Source of the DNA: Pilaira anomala
Taxonomy: Eukaryota > Mucoromycota > Mucoromycetes > Mucorales > Mucoraceae
Assembly (NCBI GenBank): GCA_025716855.1
Contig: JAIXMQ010000019.1
Location: 62,001 to 126,000 of the forward strand
Length of the DNA: 64,000 bases
Direction: 5' to 3'
Part shown: piece after piece, positions 21,521 to 34,187 of the stretch
How positions within the stretch are numbered: the first letter of the stretch is position 1
Layout of the letters: each line of letters starts with the position of its first letter
Notes under the pieces: generated by a model
Seen by the model: the letters and a program-made list of their open reading frames with translations, nothing else
The model's database searches: none
Told to the model about the DNA's origin: nothing
Translations under genes and position numbers: made by a program

Positions 21521-23680
21521 ATGTACTTCACCTTGGAAAGGCTCAAGTTGATTTATTATGAGATAAATGAAATTGGTCAATTTATAGGTGCAGTCATTGG
21601 CCTCATTTCCATCTTGTTACTTTTTGTTCCAAAGACTTCAATTATGGATGATGACGCTAGTTACCTCTTACCAACTTGTATAACTTCTTTTTTGCATAAA
21701 ACTTTCTATTATTTGGGTATTCCACAACTTATGATGTATATCAGACCACAAGAATATTACGAAAACCTATTGAAAAAATTAAACGGTATACAACTCTTCA
21801 CTTTTTCTTATATAACGACCCCCCCCCCTTTTTTTTTTTTTTTTAAACAAAATGCCTCCAAAATAGAAAGTGAATTAGTAAACTCTTCAAATGGTGCTGT
21901 CATTTGTTTTAATTCCAATGTGGAACCAAACGATCCTTCTGCACTTGTGTCTGGACTTGTCAATACAGGCAATTCTTGTTTTTTAAATTCTGTATTACAG
22001 GTAAAAGCGAATATATATCAAATTTTTACTTGTAAGAAAAAGAAAGCTTTTTATTCATGCTTTTCTTTCTCTCTTCTTCTTCTTCTCAAGTACAGGCCAT
22101 GTCATCATTACCTCATTTACATTCCTATTTAGAGCATGTCAGTCAAGTAGCAACTGGTGTTCCTTTACCTGTCACCCGCTCGTTACTAAAAACGATCCGT
22201 GTACTCACAAAACCACTCTATCGACGTGCTTCATTTCGACCGACCGAGATCGTTACTGCATTATCATCCAATCGACGCATTATCAGTCGAGAACAACAAG
22301 ATGCCCAAGAATTCTTTCAACTTGTCTCCAGTGCAATGGATACCGAAGGTCAATTTATCGCTAAAACCGAATTATTAGGTGGTGGTTTAAAAGATTTACT
22401 TCATCGATCTAAAACTACTACTACTGCTACTGCTACTACTTTCTCTTCTGGTGTGATCGGCCCTGAACGTGTGGCTTTGACCACCATCAAACATGATCAT
22501 GCTCTCGAAAATCCTTTCACGGGTTTATTAGCGAATCGATTATCTTGTATGAAATGTGGATACACGAGTGCCATTCGTCATTTTTCGTTTAATAATATTC
22601 AATTGAGTGTTCCTAATAAGGTAACTTGTATTTAAAATCATGACAGTTTTTTTTCTTTTGTGTATATATTTATATATATATATATATTTTTTTTAGCAAG
22701 CTACCACTTTAGAGGAATGTTTATCTCAATTCACATCAATGGAATATTTAGAAGATGCAAACTGTCGTCAATGTTCATTTCTCGCTACACTCGAAACACT
22801 CACGACCGAAATCCAACAATTAAAACAAAAGGCCAAAAAGACAAAAGATGTAAAAAAGAAAAAAGACCGAATCACCGAATCGGTTCGATTAGACAAATTA
22901 CGACAAGAGATAGAGGACAGGTTCAAGACGGGACGTTTAGAAGAAGAAGATGCACAAGATCGATTACCTTTAAAGTCAAGCCAAGGTGGTGAAAGCAGTA
23001 AACAGGTCATGTTAGCCAAACCACCTAAAATCTTATGCCTTCATATCTCTCGGTCAGCTTTTTTAAATACGGGCGCTATTTATAAAAATACCTGTCAAAT
23101 TTTATTTCCAGAGTATTTAGATGTCTCTGCATTTAGTACAAATGGTACTTTACATACTCAACCCAATGTACCTATCTCCACACCTACCACCAGCAGCAGC
23201 AGCAGCAGCAGCAGCAGAAGGGAGAGAAGACAAAAACAGTATCGTTTGATGAGTATCATTGTTCATTATGGTAGTCATAGCTTTGGTCATTTTGTTGCTT
23301 TTAAACGAAGAATCTATACAGATCAATGTCAATGTTTTGAATGTAGAAACAACAGCCGGGATTCAAATCACGTTTGGCATTGTCAAGAAGGTTGGTATCG
23401 TATATCCGATTCAAAAGTAGATCCATGTTCTCTAGAGGATGTCTTACGTTCCAACCCATACATGTTACTCTATGAACTTGTGGATAATAAAGAGGATGAA
23501 ATAGAAGAGGATGGAATCGAAGCAATACAAGATCACATACCCACCGTCGTTCTTTCTTCTTCTGATTATAATAATATACCAATGAATAACGCATCAAAAG
23601 AAGCGTTACGTATAGCAAACTCTCTTTTAAATATCAATCATGCGGAGGAAGATGATGAGAGCTGCTGGCAGCAAAAATAA
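21521..23680 (+). CDS. Ubiquitin-specific protease, UBP1/USP30-like, membrane-anchored
   Basis: It is a C19-family cysteine protease that removes ubiquitin. Exons 21521-21785, 21867-22000, 22096-22620 and 22697-23680 give 635 residues. A hydrophobic segment near residues 22-42 (GAVIGLISILLLFVPK) suggests an N-terminal membrane anchor, as in yeast Ubp1 and USP30. The Cys box is SGLVNTGNSCFLNSVLQ (catalytic Cys near 126). The second box is SREQQDAQEFFQL, a zinc pair CMKCGY with CRQC lies further on, and the His box is HYGSHSFGHFVAFKRR. WYRISDSKVDPC supplies the third catalytic-triad element. A Lys-rich coiled insert (about QQLKQKAKKTKDVKKKKDR) sits inside the catalytic domain. Whether it acts at the ER or the mitochondrial outer membrane is not visible. 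Confidence 0.85.
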
Positions 23681-23861
23681 TAAAATTGTAAATAAAAAAA
23701 AAAAGTTACACACGAAAACTCACTCCAGTAAAAAAAAAAAAAATTAGGGTTCCGTGCGAATATCTATTCGTCAGCAGAAATAAAAAAAAAAGTTGATTTA
23801 AAATAAAAAAACCTGTTTTTTTAATTTTTCCTTTTTTCTTTTTTACTTTTAATTAAAAAAA

Positions 23862-24349
23862 ATGCCCGTAGAAGGATTTAAAGTAGACGTTGAAAAGGCC
23901 GTAGGTCATCAATTCGAAAGTGAAAAGGTGATTTGTAATAAACGTGATTTTCTTCTTTATGCACTTGGTGTAGGTGTCAAAGAAGATGAATTGAAATATC
24001 TTTATGAATTAAGTAATGTTTTTTTTTTCTCTCTTTCAAAATGTTTGCATTCAACTCATATATCTTTTTTTTTTTGTGTGTGTGTGATAATAGACAAGGA
24101 TTTCTCTCCTTTACCTACTTATCCTCTTGCTCTTTTACTTAAGGGTAATGATTTTGATGTCAACCTTTTCAAGGAACGCGCTAATGGTAAAGGTGGTCTT
24201 CCCGGTATGCCTTATTATGACCCCAACAAAATCGTTCACGGTGAACAATCTTTAGAAGTCTTCAGACCTTTCCCTGTCAACGGTGGTACTTTCTCGGCTA
24301 AAAAGACATGTACTGGTGTTTATGACAAAGGTACAGAAAGAAAAAAAAA

Positions 24350-24381
<32 letters not shown>

Positions 24382-25041
24382 CAAGCTTTTTAAAAAAAAA
24401 ACTAAATGCCATTCCATTTAGGTTCTGGTATGGTCATTGAAACTACTGTTGATCTTTATGATGAACAAGAAAATGTTAAATACTGTAGTATGACTTCTAA
24501 ATCTTTTGTTCGTGGCTATGGTGGTTGGAACGTAAGTTTTTTACACACACACCTCCAAAAAAAAAAAGCTTTATTTATTTTAACAATATATTAGGGTCCT
24601 AAAGGTCCTAAAGGTGTCTCCTACACTCCACCTAAGCGTAACCCCGATGCAGTTGAAACATTTGCTTCTACAGCCAATCAAGCACTTATCTATCGTCTTT
24701 CGGGTGATTATAACCCACTTCATGCAGATACCGAGTTAGCTCCTACAATCGGTTTCCCTAAGCCTATCCTTCACGGTCTCTGTACTTATGGAGCTTGTGC
24801 TCATCTTATCATCAAAGCTTTAGCTGAGAATGATCCTACTCGTTTCAAGTCCATTGAAGCTCGTTTCTCTTCTCCTGTCTTCCCTGGTGAGACCGTGGAG
24901 GTCTATATGTGGAAGGTCGATAGTAAAGATCCCAAGACGCAAGGTGTTATCTTTGCTGCCAAGGCAAAGGAGAGAGATGTTGTTGTTATCAACAATGGGT
25001 ATGTTACTCTTTATAAGAAAACTCCTGAATCCAAGCTTTAA
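23862..25041 (+). CDS. Peroxisomal MaoC-type 2-enoyl-CoA hydratase, PTS1
   Basis: It hydrates trans-2-enoyl-CoA to (R)-3-hydroxyacyl-CoA in peroxisomal beta-oxidation. Exons 23862-24012, 24094-24330, 24422-24531 and 24595-25041 encode 314 residues: an N-terminal MaoC-like half and a C-terminal hot-dog half. The hydratase-2 signature is YRLSGDYNPLHADTELA, with GDYNPLH at residues 203-209. The extreme C-terminus is SKL, a textbook peroxisomal targeting signal. In yeast and many filamentous fungi this domain is fused behind two dehydrogenase domains in multifunctional enzyme 2; here the ATG starts a free-standing hydratase, as in plant ECH2. Intron 2 carries an A18 run and a (GA)n tract. The UBP1-like gene ends 181 bases upstream. 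Confidence 0.88.
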
Positions 25042-25907
25042 ACAAAAAAAAAAAAAGTTGAATAAAATTTTGTAAATATTTTTTTTTTTTTTTTTTTTTT
25101 TGCATGATTTATCCAGAAAATTATTCAATTCCAAAAATAGTGGAATTATATCTCTTGTGTTGATTTATTTACTTTTTTGAAGGAATGCATCATTAAAAAA
25201 AAAAAAAGGTTTTAGTATGTATTGACACATGTAGTATACCTTAACTTTATTTTAGTAAATGATCATTGGAAAAAAAAAATTATTCCTTGAGTTAGGTGTA
25301 TGAAATATTTTCTGTAATTTAAATATTTTTGATATATATTGTACATATTAGCTTTCGCGCCAAGCTTTTTTTTTTTTTTTTTTTTGGTTTATTACTTTGA
25401 CTCCTTTTACATAAAGAGAAGATGATAATTACATCCTGACTTGAATTTTTTTTTTTTTTTTAATATTATTATGGAGAGAGAGAGAGAGAGAGAGATAAAA
25501 TATATTTGCATAAAATATATGTAACGATGTAGTGCATTTAATTATGATTTTCTGTAAAAATAAAAAAAATAAGTACATCTATATTGATAGATGAAACTTG
25601 AATGGTCTCATGTTATTCAACTGCAGTTTATTATAGAAACAAAAGGCAGGGTTGTTATTTTTTTTTTTTGTCAGAGATGCATAATCATTTCTGATCAGGG
25701 TCAATACAAACAAAAAAAAAAAAAAAAAAAAGTTTTTATTACCCTATACTGCATAAAAAAAAAAAGCACAATGACGCTGTCAACGCTCCCTTTTTTATAT
25801 ATATATAAATAAAAATAAAATACATTTTCTCAATTATTATTATTACGCCACTCTAAAAAGGAGAGAGCGAGAGAGAGAGAGAGAGAGAGAGAGAGGACCG
25901 ATTCAAT
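25042..25907. other. 3' spacer with homopolymers and GA microsatellites
   Basis: Two convergent genes end here. The stretch contains T22-24 runs (25079-25101, 25366-25385), (GA)n at 25474-25493 and 25862-25894, and several A runs; no gene. Confidence 0.6.
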
Positions 25908-27022
25908 TTAATTCCCTCTACGAGGAGTAGGAAATTCAAGTCTTCTATGGAGACGATAGGTAATCTCAATAAAATCAGGTTCCTCATCAGGAGTAAGGTA
26001 AGAGTGACGAATAAGAAAATCAATCATGACAAGAGCACAATTTGGTTTCCATTCATTATTCAAAATCGTTTCTTTTGCTTTCTCCAATGGCCAAAGATAA
26101 AAGCTTTCTACTTCTCCATCACGAGGTTTAGGTTCAAAATCTGTTGGTAGTTCCAAGTCATAAATGTATTCTGTTTCAGGTTGTAAACCACTTGAAGAAT
26201 AGTGATAATAACTCACTACATTTACACTACGTGCCTTTTTTTTTTTTTTGTATAGATATCGCTTAGTTTTTTTTCGTTTCGTTTAGCGTTTTTCATACTT
26301 TTTTTTTTTTTTTTTTTTACCTTGTTTGCCAATTCAAATGGAATACTAGCTTCTTCTTCACATTCCTTTACAATCGTATCTCTTACAGAGTAACGATAAG
26401 AGATACCACCAGCAACCTATGTTAAAACAAACAAGTTAAATTTGCTTCTTTTTTTTTAAAAAAATTCAATGAAATTTTCTTTTTTACATACACAGTTATC
26501 TAATAAACCAGGCCAAGTAGGCTTAGTCAAAGCACGTCTAGCAACCCAAATGAAAATTTGACCCTCCTTTTGCGTATAGGCATTTAAATGCACACCAAAG
26601 GTAGATATACCAAATAAAACGGCTGATGCACGTTCGATCACAAACGCAATACTGTCCGGTTCATGATCATCCCCATACACAGGATAAAGTTCGTCCCGCC
26701 AACCAGATAAGACCTCCTCAAATGTTTTATTCTCGCGCCAATATTCTACTAGTGTCTTGATCACTGCACTTCTTTTCTCGGCATTGTTTATATCTTGGTT
26801 GAACTGAATACTCTCGTTTGTAATCACAAAGGGTGGTGCTTGGTTGATGAGTTGATTGTATTCTTTCAGGGCAGGTAGGACGGAAGGTAAGACATTACCA
26901 ATAGTGTGAGGTCCGAGCATGAACGGGGTCGCATGGTGAATTTCGTTTTTGGAGGTAGGATCCCGTGTATAAGGAACCGTGTCACAGTATGCAACTGCTT
27001 CTAATAAGTTTTTGAATACCAT
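25908..27022 (-). CDS. Nudix hydrolase with DUF4743, thiamine-pyrophosphokinase-related
   Basis: The fold resembles yeast YJR142W and the Nudix half of fission yeast Tnr3, enzymes reported to hydrolyse oxidised thiamine diphosphate as metabolite repair. Exons 27022-26492, 26416-26321 and 26234-25908 give 317 residues. The N-terminal DUF4743-like part includes PPFVITNESIQFNQ and GVHLNAYTQK. The Nudix box is at residues 178-202, GGISYRYSVRDTIVKECEEE; the metal-binding E-x2-EE core is intact, but the Glu expected after the GG turn is replaced. The C-terminus has EYIYDLELPTDFEPKPRDGE, typical of this subfamily. I chose the ATG at 27022 because the in-frame extension to 27097 is a CT/GA microsatellite. 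Substrate is inferred from family. Confidence 0.85.
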
Positions 27023-28497
27023 TTGTTTATACTTATGTAAAAAAAAAAAAGAGAGAGAGAGAGAGAGAAAAAGAAAATTCATGTGACGATGACTCACGTT
27101 TCTGGGGTATTTTTCCCGCAGAAGGGAATCAATTTGAACTAATTTTTTTTTTCTTCTTCTTCTTCTCTAATCATGTTCTTATTACTGTGCTGTGCTTTCA
27201 TTTTTTTTTTAAAAAAAAGGGTGTGTAGAGTTCAACGATAGAAGAGAGGAGTGTAGAATGAACTTTTTGGTATATCGATTTCTTTCTCGAGTTCATACTA
27301 GCCTAAAATCTATTTTTACGAGAATGAGAGAGAGAGTGTGTGTGTGGTCTTGGCGCATTTATCCAAGAACCCGCCGTCATTTTTTCGGCTATTCACTTTT
27401 AGCAGTTGGTCCAAATTTGACGGAGAAAAAGAAGTTTTCGATATTATTTGCTAAATAGGTTTAACAACGTTGTATTTACCATAAACAAAACATTTTTCAT
27501 TTTTAATTGAGAATCTTTTATTAAAAAAAAAAGGTATTAGGAATAAAAAAAAAAGAACTAGACAACTCATGTGCATAAAAAGAGAAGAGAAAAGATAATA
27601 CGACATATGATTATATAGCAAATCAATGGAGAGAGGCCAAGAAGTCATCCTTTTTTTTTTTTAGCTTTCTTTGAGTCCGCGCTACACGGTTTATTATGTA
27701 AGTCATTAGGAGATTCAAGTTGTGTACAGATTTACAATGTCCAACAATTTGAAGAGAAATTCTTGAGATAATCGTTTTGGCCGCTTCCAAAGATCAGCTT
27801 CACATGATCATCATCTTTGACTTTCTACCATTTCACCGCTATGTGTTATTAGGACCATCATACTCTCAAGTATTGAGTCTCCCAAAATTTGTTGATTTAC
27901 CGTCTAATTCAGTCAGTGGGTAAATCACCACTTGTCAAGATTGAAGAGAGACTTGATTAAATAAAAGGTCTCTCAAATCTAGAAGAGATACTGTAGTTAC
28001 TTAAAGACTTACACACACACAATTTGAGGTGATGATGAGCTTTTATAATATTGTCTTATATGGACAGAGAAGAACCCCTTTTTTTCTGAATCCAATAAAT
28101 ACATTGTTGAATTATATCCAGCAGAGAGAGTGGTTTAATAGCAGGAACTCCAGCAGCAGCAGCGACAATCAAACCCCCTCTCACTCAGCGAACTAAATAG
28201 TTAACGTTGTCACTTTTTATGCAAAAGTTTTTGTTATTATAAATGCCATTTTGAACTTATTTAGTTTCTTTTTTTTTTTTTTTATGTAAGAAGAATCGGA
28301 AAAAGAATTCTTTTTGGATCAATCCTACTTTTTATACAGTTTTTGCTTGCGAAATTACAGTATACCATTATTTTTTTTTTTCTCTGTATCATATTTAAGT
28401 GTATTGATTGATCAATAGTCATCGGTTATGTATGTCTATTTTAGATGAAAAAAACAAAGAAAAACAGAAATGGCTGACTTGGAATAAATGTGCCCAC

Positions 28498-28534
<37 letters not shown>

Positions 28535-29404
28535 GAGGTAATCTCTTCTGTAAAATTCTAAATAAACATTGATATATCTCTGAAATGTATTTTATATCGT
28601 TTCTTTTTTTTTTTTAATGAAATATGTTCATTACTAGAGATAAACATGATCAGTTGATTAAATTTCCTTTCATTTCAATGTTTTTTTTAGGTAACACGGT
28701 ACATCCTTGTCGTACCAGATCTATAATTTTCTCGACATTTTCTACACAGTTCTATGGAAACAAACATCGTACCGAGATTCTTAGTGGATTTTTTTTTTTT
28801 TTGTGACATGCTGTGTGAAATAGAAAGTACAGACGAAAAAGTAAGACTAATAATGAGAGTACAACACAAGTTTTTTTTTTTTTTTTTTTTTTAACTGTTA
28901 TACCAAATTACGTTTGGCAAAATATGAGGTCAGATTGATACAAGTTTTGAACAACACAAATAGATTGTACTGATATATAATAACATTTTCCGAGCAAAAA
29001 TGAAAAAATGTGTAATCTAACTGTTAAAAGAATTATATAAAGAAGTGGTCCCTCCCTCTCTGTCAAACAATCATAAAAACAATTGGAATAAAATGTCTCA
29101 ATTGATCAGGAACACTATATTTTTTTGTTTCCCGTTTTAAACATAAATTCGGGTTTATCCTTTTTTCGCACGGTACATTTAAACAACGCATATGATTGGA
29201 TGAACCTTGAAGACAATGAAGAAGAAAAAAAAAAAAAAAAAACGTTTTTTTGTGATTAGATTTTTAGATCTAAAATGAAAAAGACACTTTCAAACTAGTG
29301 TTACAAAAAAGAAAAAAGGCGGTCTTGAAGTTCGTTAAATTCCTTTTTTACTAATTGAATAAACCCTTGGATTGGATCATATTTTAACACACAGATTAAG
29401 TGTC

Positions 29405-29435
<31 letters not shown>

Positions 29436-29519
29436 AACATTTTTTTAAATAAAAAAAAAAAAATCTTTTTTTTTTCTCCTTTTCTTTTTTTTTTTTCATT
29501 ACTTAAAAAAAAAATAAAA
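27023..29519. other. Long spacer with a decayed coding trace at 27660-28010
   Basis: No supported gene was found. Around 27660-28010 (+) complexity rises and broken frames appear, such as LLCKSLGDSSCVQIYNVQQF and, after a stop, HMIIIFDFLPFHRYVLLGPS. This looks like an unrecognised pseudogene fragment. The remainder is A/T homopolymers (A24 near 28511-28534, T22 near 28871-28892, A29 near 29402-29430). Confidence 0.45.
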
Positions 29520-31378
29520 ATGCATTTAGGATTACTAGCACAGGAACGATTGTCATTTGATCCTATTAAACCATTGATTTTACGTGGACCACCTGCAGAA
29601 GATTCTTCCTCTGTATTTACAGGAAATGTTGTATTATCTTTAGCAAAGACCACCAAGATCTCTAGTATCACAGTAACGTTTAAATCCACAGCAAATACAT
29701 ATTGGCCTGAAGGTATAAATGATATATAAAAAAAAAAAAAATAGAAATCGAATATTTAATTCAGTCTTTAACACACTTTTCTTTTTAAGGCATTGGTGCA
29801 AGAGGCACACGTTTAACTCATGAAAAGATTTTATCTGAAGAAAGTATGCAACTGATTGAATCCAAAAAAAATGAATATATTAAACTTCCTTCCGGAATCC
29901 ATCGATTCCCATTTGCCTTTATTGTACCTAATGTAAGTTTTATAAATATAGAATGAGAGTCTCTCTTTTTTATTAAACAAAACATATACGTATAGTCTAT
30001 TGTGGAAACAATTGAAGATGTTTATGGTAGAGTACGTCATACAATTGATGCAAGAGTAGTAGGACCTGGTATTCAGATTTTAAACAATTGGCATATCTCC
30101 AAACCCGTACTTGTATTACGTGCTTATATGTCAGATTCGCTCTTAACCAATAACTCATTACAAGATTTATCACGTACCTATGAAAAACGTTTACCCGCAG
30201 CCGTAGTTCAACTGGTCGTCGAACGAGCCGCTTTTTCTTCTGGCGATTTATTCTACCTAAGATTGATTCTAGAACCTCAACGTAAAAGAGTGAGATTAGA
30301 GCATATGGAACTCACGATTACTGAGAACAGAAGATACCATGTATCTGAAGTACGAGCGAACCGAACTGATTCAGAACAATTTCAGTTACCATTTTTAGAT
30401 TCAGTGAAATTAGTAGAAGGAGGAAGTGAAGCAGAAGGAACCAAAGGTGATTTACGTCCTGTATTTACCAAAGGAGGTAAAGGTGTAGATTTATTAGATA
30501 CAATTGCTTATCGTATTACATTTGCAACACCTACATGTATGAAGAACATTCATCATTCCACCTATTATAAAGATATCTTGTTTCGACATCATTTAAATAT
30601 TAATATGACCATCTCTTTTGTGGACGATCATGGTGTTGTGACTCAAAATGAGCTCATTCAAAATCGACCACCTTTTAGTTCCAATAACAGTAGTACAAGT
30701 AGTTTTGGTACAAATGACGGCATCACCACTCCCGCAACTACCCTCAATCATCCAACCGAATCATCGATAGAAGAACAAGCGAGACAAGCCATGTCTGCCT
30801 TGGCACTTCCTCCACCTGCTGCATTTTCATTATCACATCATAATACGCATATTCGACCTAATTCACGTACAACGACAACACATCGAGTGAACGTCAACCC
30901 AAATTATCAATCTACAAATACATCCCAACAACAACAATCCACTTGGTTATCCAAGTTACGAAAACCAGTGAATGCAAAAGAAGGAGGAGCGACCGTATTA
31001 AGAAAACGAGAGACGATACGATTAGAGACGCCTGTCACAATCTTTGATTGTCGATTAAAAGAAGACTATGGTAGATTACCTTCTTATTCAGAATTGAATG
31101 TGACTGCACATCCAACACATGGTGATGATAAAAATAAGATGTTACCAGCAGACATGTTGGAACAAGATTTAATGTTACAATGCATGCCTGACTCCGACCA
31201 ACAAATGCCTTCAAGTGAACCTCAACCACAGCTTTGTCCATGTTATTTTAAATTTCGTAGACAAATGGAAATGGCTTCTCAAGCTCAATTATTAACTGCG
31301 AATAGTGGTGTCAATAGTCCGGCTTTATTAGAAAGAATACCATCTATTCCACCACCTGATTATGTAGAATCAACTTAG
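29520..31378 (+). CDS. Alpha-arrestin (ART) ubiquitin-ligase adaptor
   Basis: Arrestin-related trafficking adaptors recruit the Rsp5/Nedd4 ligase to plasma-membrane transporters for endocytosis. Exons 29520-29712, 29790-29932 and 29996-31378 give 572 residues. The arrestin N fold covers about residues 15-160, including ISSITVTFKSTANTYWPEG, KLPSGIHRFPFAFIVPNS and YGRVRHTIDARV. The arrestin C-like fold covers roughly 185-340, with SSGDLFYLRLIL and RKRVRLEHMELTITE. The tail carries a PPDY motif (IPPPDYVEST, at the end) that fits the PPxY consensus for WW domains, and a possible variant LPSY. Gln/Ser/Thr-rich linkers lie between. Cargo cannot be read from the sequence. Confidence 0.88.
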
Positions 31379-32090
31379 AAAAATTAAATACCCCTTCTCT
31401 CTCTCTCTCTCTCTCACTCACACTCTTCTTATAATACAAAAAACAAACATTTAATAAATTAAGCATGTTTCATTCCCACAAAGTTAAAAAAAAAAAAAAA
31501 AAAAAAAATCTTGACATATTAAAAAAAAAATCAATCTCTCTCTCTCTTTCTCTTTTTATTTATATTAATGGTGGTTGTACGAATTCTATATCAAAGCACG
31601 TGTGGGTTAAAAAAGGTATTGTGTCACTTTTTTTAAATTAAGTATCCGATTATTGTTATTTCTATATTTTCTTTCTCCCTTTCATTTTTATTATATTATA
31701 AGAAATTAACGCTTCAACACGCGCGCAATGCGTTCAAGCCAATATTTTTTTTTTTTTTTTTATATATATTATCACAATCACTTCTTTTGCTCCAGGTAAA
31801 GAAGAAGACGTTTGACCCAGCAATAAAATTTATTTATTTTTTTAATAAAATTTATAAATATAGTTTTAATGTTACCTACAAAACAAGAAAACAAAATGTA
31901 TAATATATTATATACAGCTTATAAAATTCATAAATCGTTGATCGGTTTCTTGTTTGGTATAGTTCATGTGGTACAACCATAAAATAAATTGTTACCCCTA
32001 TATTTTGTTTTATTTTTTTTTTTTTTTTTTTCCCTCTCTTTCTCTTTTTTTTTTTTTTTTTTTAAAAAAAATAAAAATTTCTAAATTATC
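31379..32090. other. Spacer and homeobox-gene promoter
   Basis: It contains CT repeats (31397-31414), an A24 run (31484-31507), T20-type runs (about 31746-31760, 32009-32029, 32046-32062) and a T/A junction just before the homeobox ATG. No gene. Confidence 0.6.
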
Positions 32091-33576
32091 ATGTCTTTAC
32101 CAGGTTATAATCCAACGGATATGAGTTACCTTGGAGATCTTCAACAGTATCATGAAAAGCATACCATGTTTTCCCTCCCACCTCCACCACCACCACCACT
32201 GATGTCCGGCGTCGTCCCCTTATTTGACAGAGACATCTCACCACCACGTAAAAGAACTCGTACCTCACCCGAACAACTCACGATTCTCGAAAAATCATTC
32301 TCTACCAATCCATCTCCAAACAACCGTGTACGCGAACAACTCTCGCTTCAACTCGGTATGCCTGAACGTTCCATTCAAATCTGGTTTCAAAATCGTCGAG
32401 CCAAAGTAAAGAATCAAGCGAAACGTAACATTCAATTAAAAGATTCAACGCTCTATCATCAACAACAGTATGCTGCTACGGCTGCTGCTGCTGCTTGTCA
32501 ATCCGCTGCATTTCAACAACAAAAAGATTCAATTGATCCCAATTTATATTATTATTATTATTATTATTATTTTCATCAACAACAACAACAACAACAACAA
32601 CAGCAACAACCTGTTCCTTCTACTTCTTATTCTACACCAAGTACAACACATTCTTGGTCAATGCCTGATTTAACTTTATCTGCTTCTACTTCAAGTTCTT
32701 CAAATACATCACGTCGTCAGTATCCTTCTACTTCTTCTCATCAACAGCATCGGTCTACTTCTTCTTCTTCTTCTTCTAGTCATAGTCATGCCTCAGAACA
32801 ACGTACAAGAGCTCATTCAGTGGGTCCTTATCCATATTATAGAAAATCAACGCCTCAAGAAAGACATGCTTCTCTTGGTCCTTCACCACAGACACCTCAA
32901 TTCATGTATTCAACAAATGAATCTAGACTTTATCAATCAACAATCATGGAAGAACCTTATTCTACCATTTCATCCCACGGTAAGGTTTTTTTTTTTTTTT
33001 TTTATAAAAAAAAAAAAGGGTTGTTTAAAACAAGTTATTAAATATATGTATATAATAGTAAAACAACCACAAGCACAACAAAAATTTAATCTTTCAGCAC
33101 AGACATTACAAATTGGTAGTTGGAAACGAGTTTGTGACCTGAATTGTCAAATTGATCTGAGTCGACGTACGATTCAATGGTGCATTGGAGATGAAGAACA
33201 AAAGTTTAGAATGGATATCAATTTAAATCTAGTTCAGTATATCAAAACAACGGCCAATCGATTAGAATTCTTTTTAAGTTCTCCACTCGAGATTAAATTT
33301 TACATGACGACAACAACAACAGAACAACATGATCAGAAGAAGAAGAAGAGCTGGATTCAGTGTCATGATTTCACTCAAGATAAACAAGCTTCTTTAGAAA
33401 ATATACATGTACTTGAAAGCTTTGATCATGTCTTACATACTCAATTCATGGAGCTTTTGATGCTGGCACCAGAACTTCAATCGCTTATCATTCAAGAAGA
33501 TGAACCTCATACGAATACGAATACGATGGATTCGAATTTATTATTACTTCAAGGTTTACATTTACCGCAACATTAA
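32091..33576 (+). CDS. Homeodomain transcription factor (Phx1-like C-terminal domain)
   Basis: It is a DNA-binding regulator. Exons 32091-32979 and 33059-33576 give 468 residues. The homeodomain spans residues 51-111 (RKRTRTSPEQLTILEKSF to the recognition helix IQIWFQNRRAKVKNQAKR). A proline run lies at 30-36, and Ala, Tyr, Gln and Ser runs fill the middle (a YYYYYYYYYF block and Q12). The second exon has a conserved fungal segment, LSAQTLQIGSWKRVCDLNCQ, like the region after the homeodomain in fission yeast Phx1 and relatives. Several long shadow frames occur because of trinucleotide repeats. Target genes are unknown. Confidence 0.85.
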
Positions 33577-33634
33577 TTTTTTTTTTTTTTTTAATATATA
33601 TAAACTTTTTTTTTTTTTTTGGTATATATTATTC

Positions 33635-34072
33635 TTATTGTTGTTGTTGTTGTTGTTGCTCTTTCTCTTTCTTTTCCTTATCTTGATAATAAATTGATCC
33701 TCCCACCATAGCTAAAACAGTAAATGTTTGTGCTGCCACTATATCAAATGTTTATTAATAAGAAACTCGTACAAAAAAATCTTATTTATTCATCTTACCT
33801 CGGAGACGAAACATATTATTGGTATAAGCTCTATTTCCAGTTCGTACACCATAAGCAGATGCAATAAGTGCAAACGTTGTCAAGACAACACCTATTTTTG
33901 TATCTAGGTTACTCACACAAAAAAAAATATGTATATATATTTTTGACATACCTGCAGGAACAAGTGGTTCCTGTTTCATTTTTCTCTTCATTTTATCAAA
34001 AGCATTCTCTCCTTGTTCTTCCATGACCATTCTCATTCTTTCAATTTCTTCTTTTGTATATTCGGTTGCCAT
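33635..34072 (-). CDS. HIG1-domain protein, RCF1/HIGD family
   Basis: Members sit in the mitochondrial inner membrane and support cytochrome c oxidase and respiratory supercomplexes. Exons 34072-33952, 33891-33799 and 33738-33635 encode 105 residues. The N-terminal soluble part reads MATEYTKEEIERMRMVMEEQ and is followed by KQEPLVPAGVVLTTFALIA (first membrane segment). NNMFRLRVAAQTFTVLAMVG starts the second, with the R-x-R-x3-Q element of the HIG1 motif. The C-terminus is charged, ending in a Gln run. An alternative acceptor in intron 1 (after TAACCTAG, 33904 side) would add residues, but the chosen one restores PLVPAG. It is shorter than yeast Rcf1 and nearer HIGD2A in size. Confidence 0.82.
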
Positions 34073-34187
34073 TGTTTTTATATTATGTATTTTATTTAAA
34101 AAAAATAAAAAAAAAAGAAGAAAAAAAAAGAAAAGAAAATTATTCTGGGGGGTTGTTAAGTGTGTACTTATATAACAAGTCACTCTT

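Noticed and set aside
27022..27097. Upstream start giving a signal-peptide-like Leu/Ser/Phe stretch for the Nudix protein
   Set aside because: The extension is a GA microsatellite read as SLSLSLSFFF; the family starts near the later ATG.
27258..27458. 66-codon frame
   Set aside because: No family signal, GA/GT repeat inside, no supporting neighbours or splice pattern.
32224..32673. Frames overlapping the homeobox gene
   Set aside because: Shadow frames created by CAA, TTA and TCT repeats.
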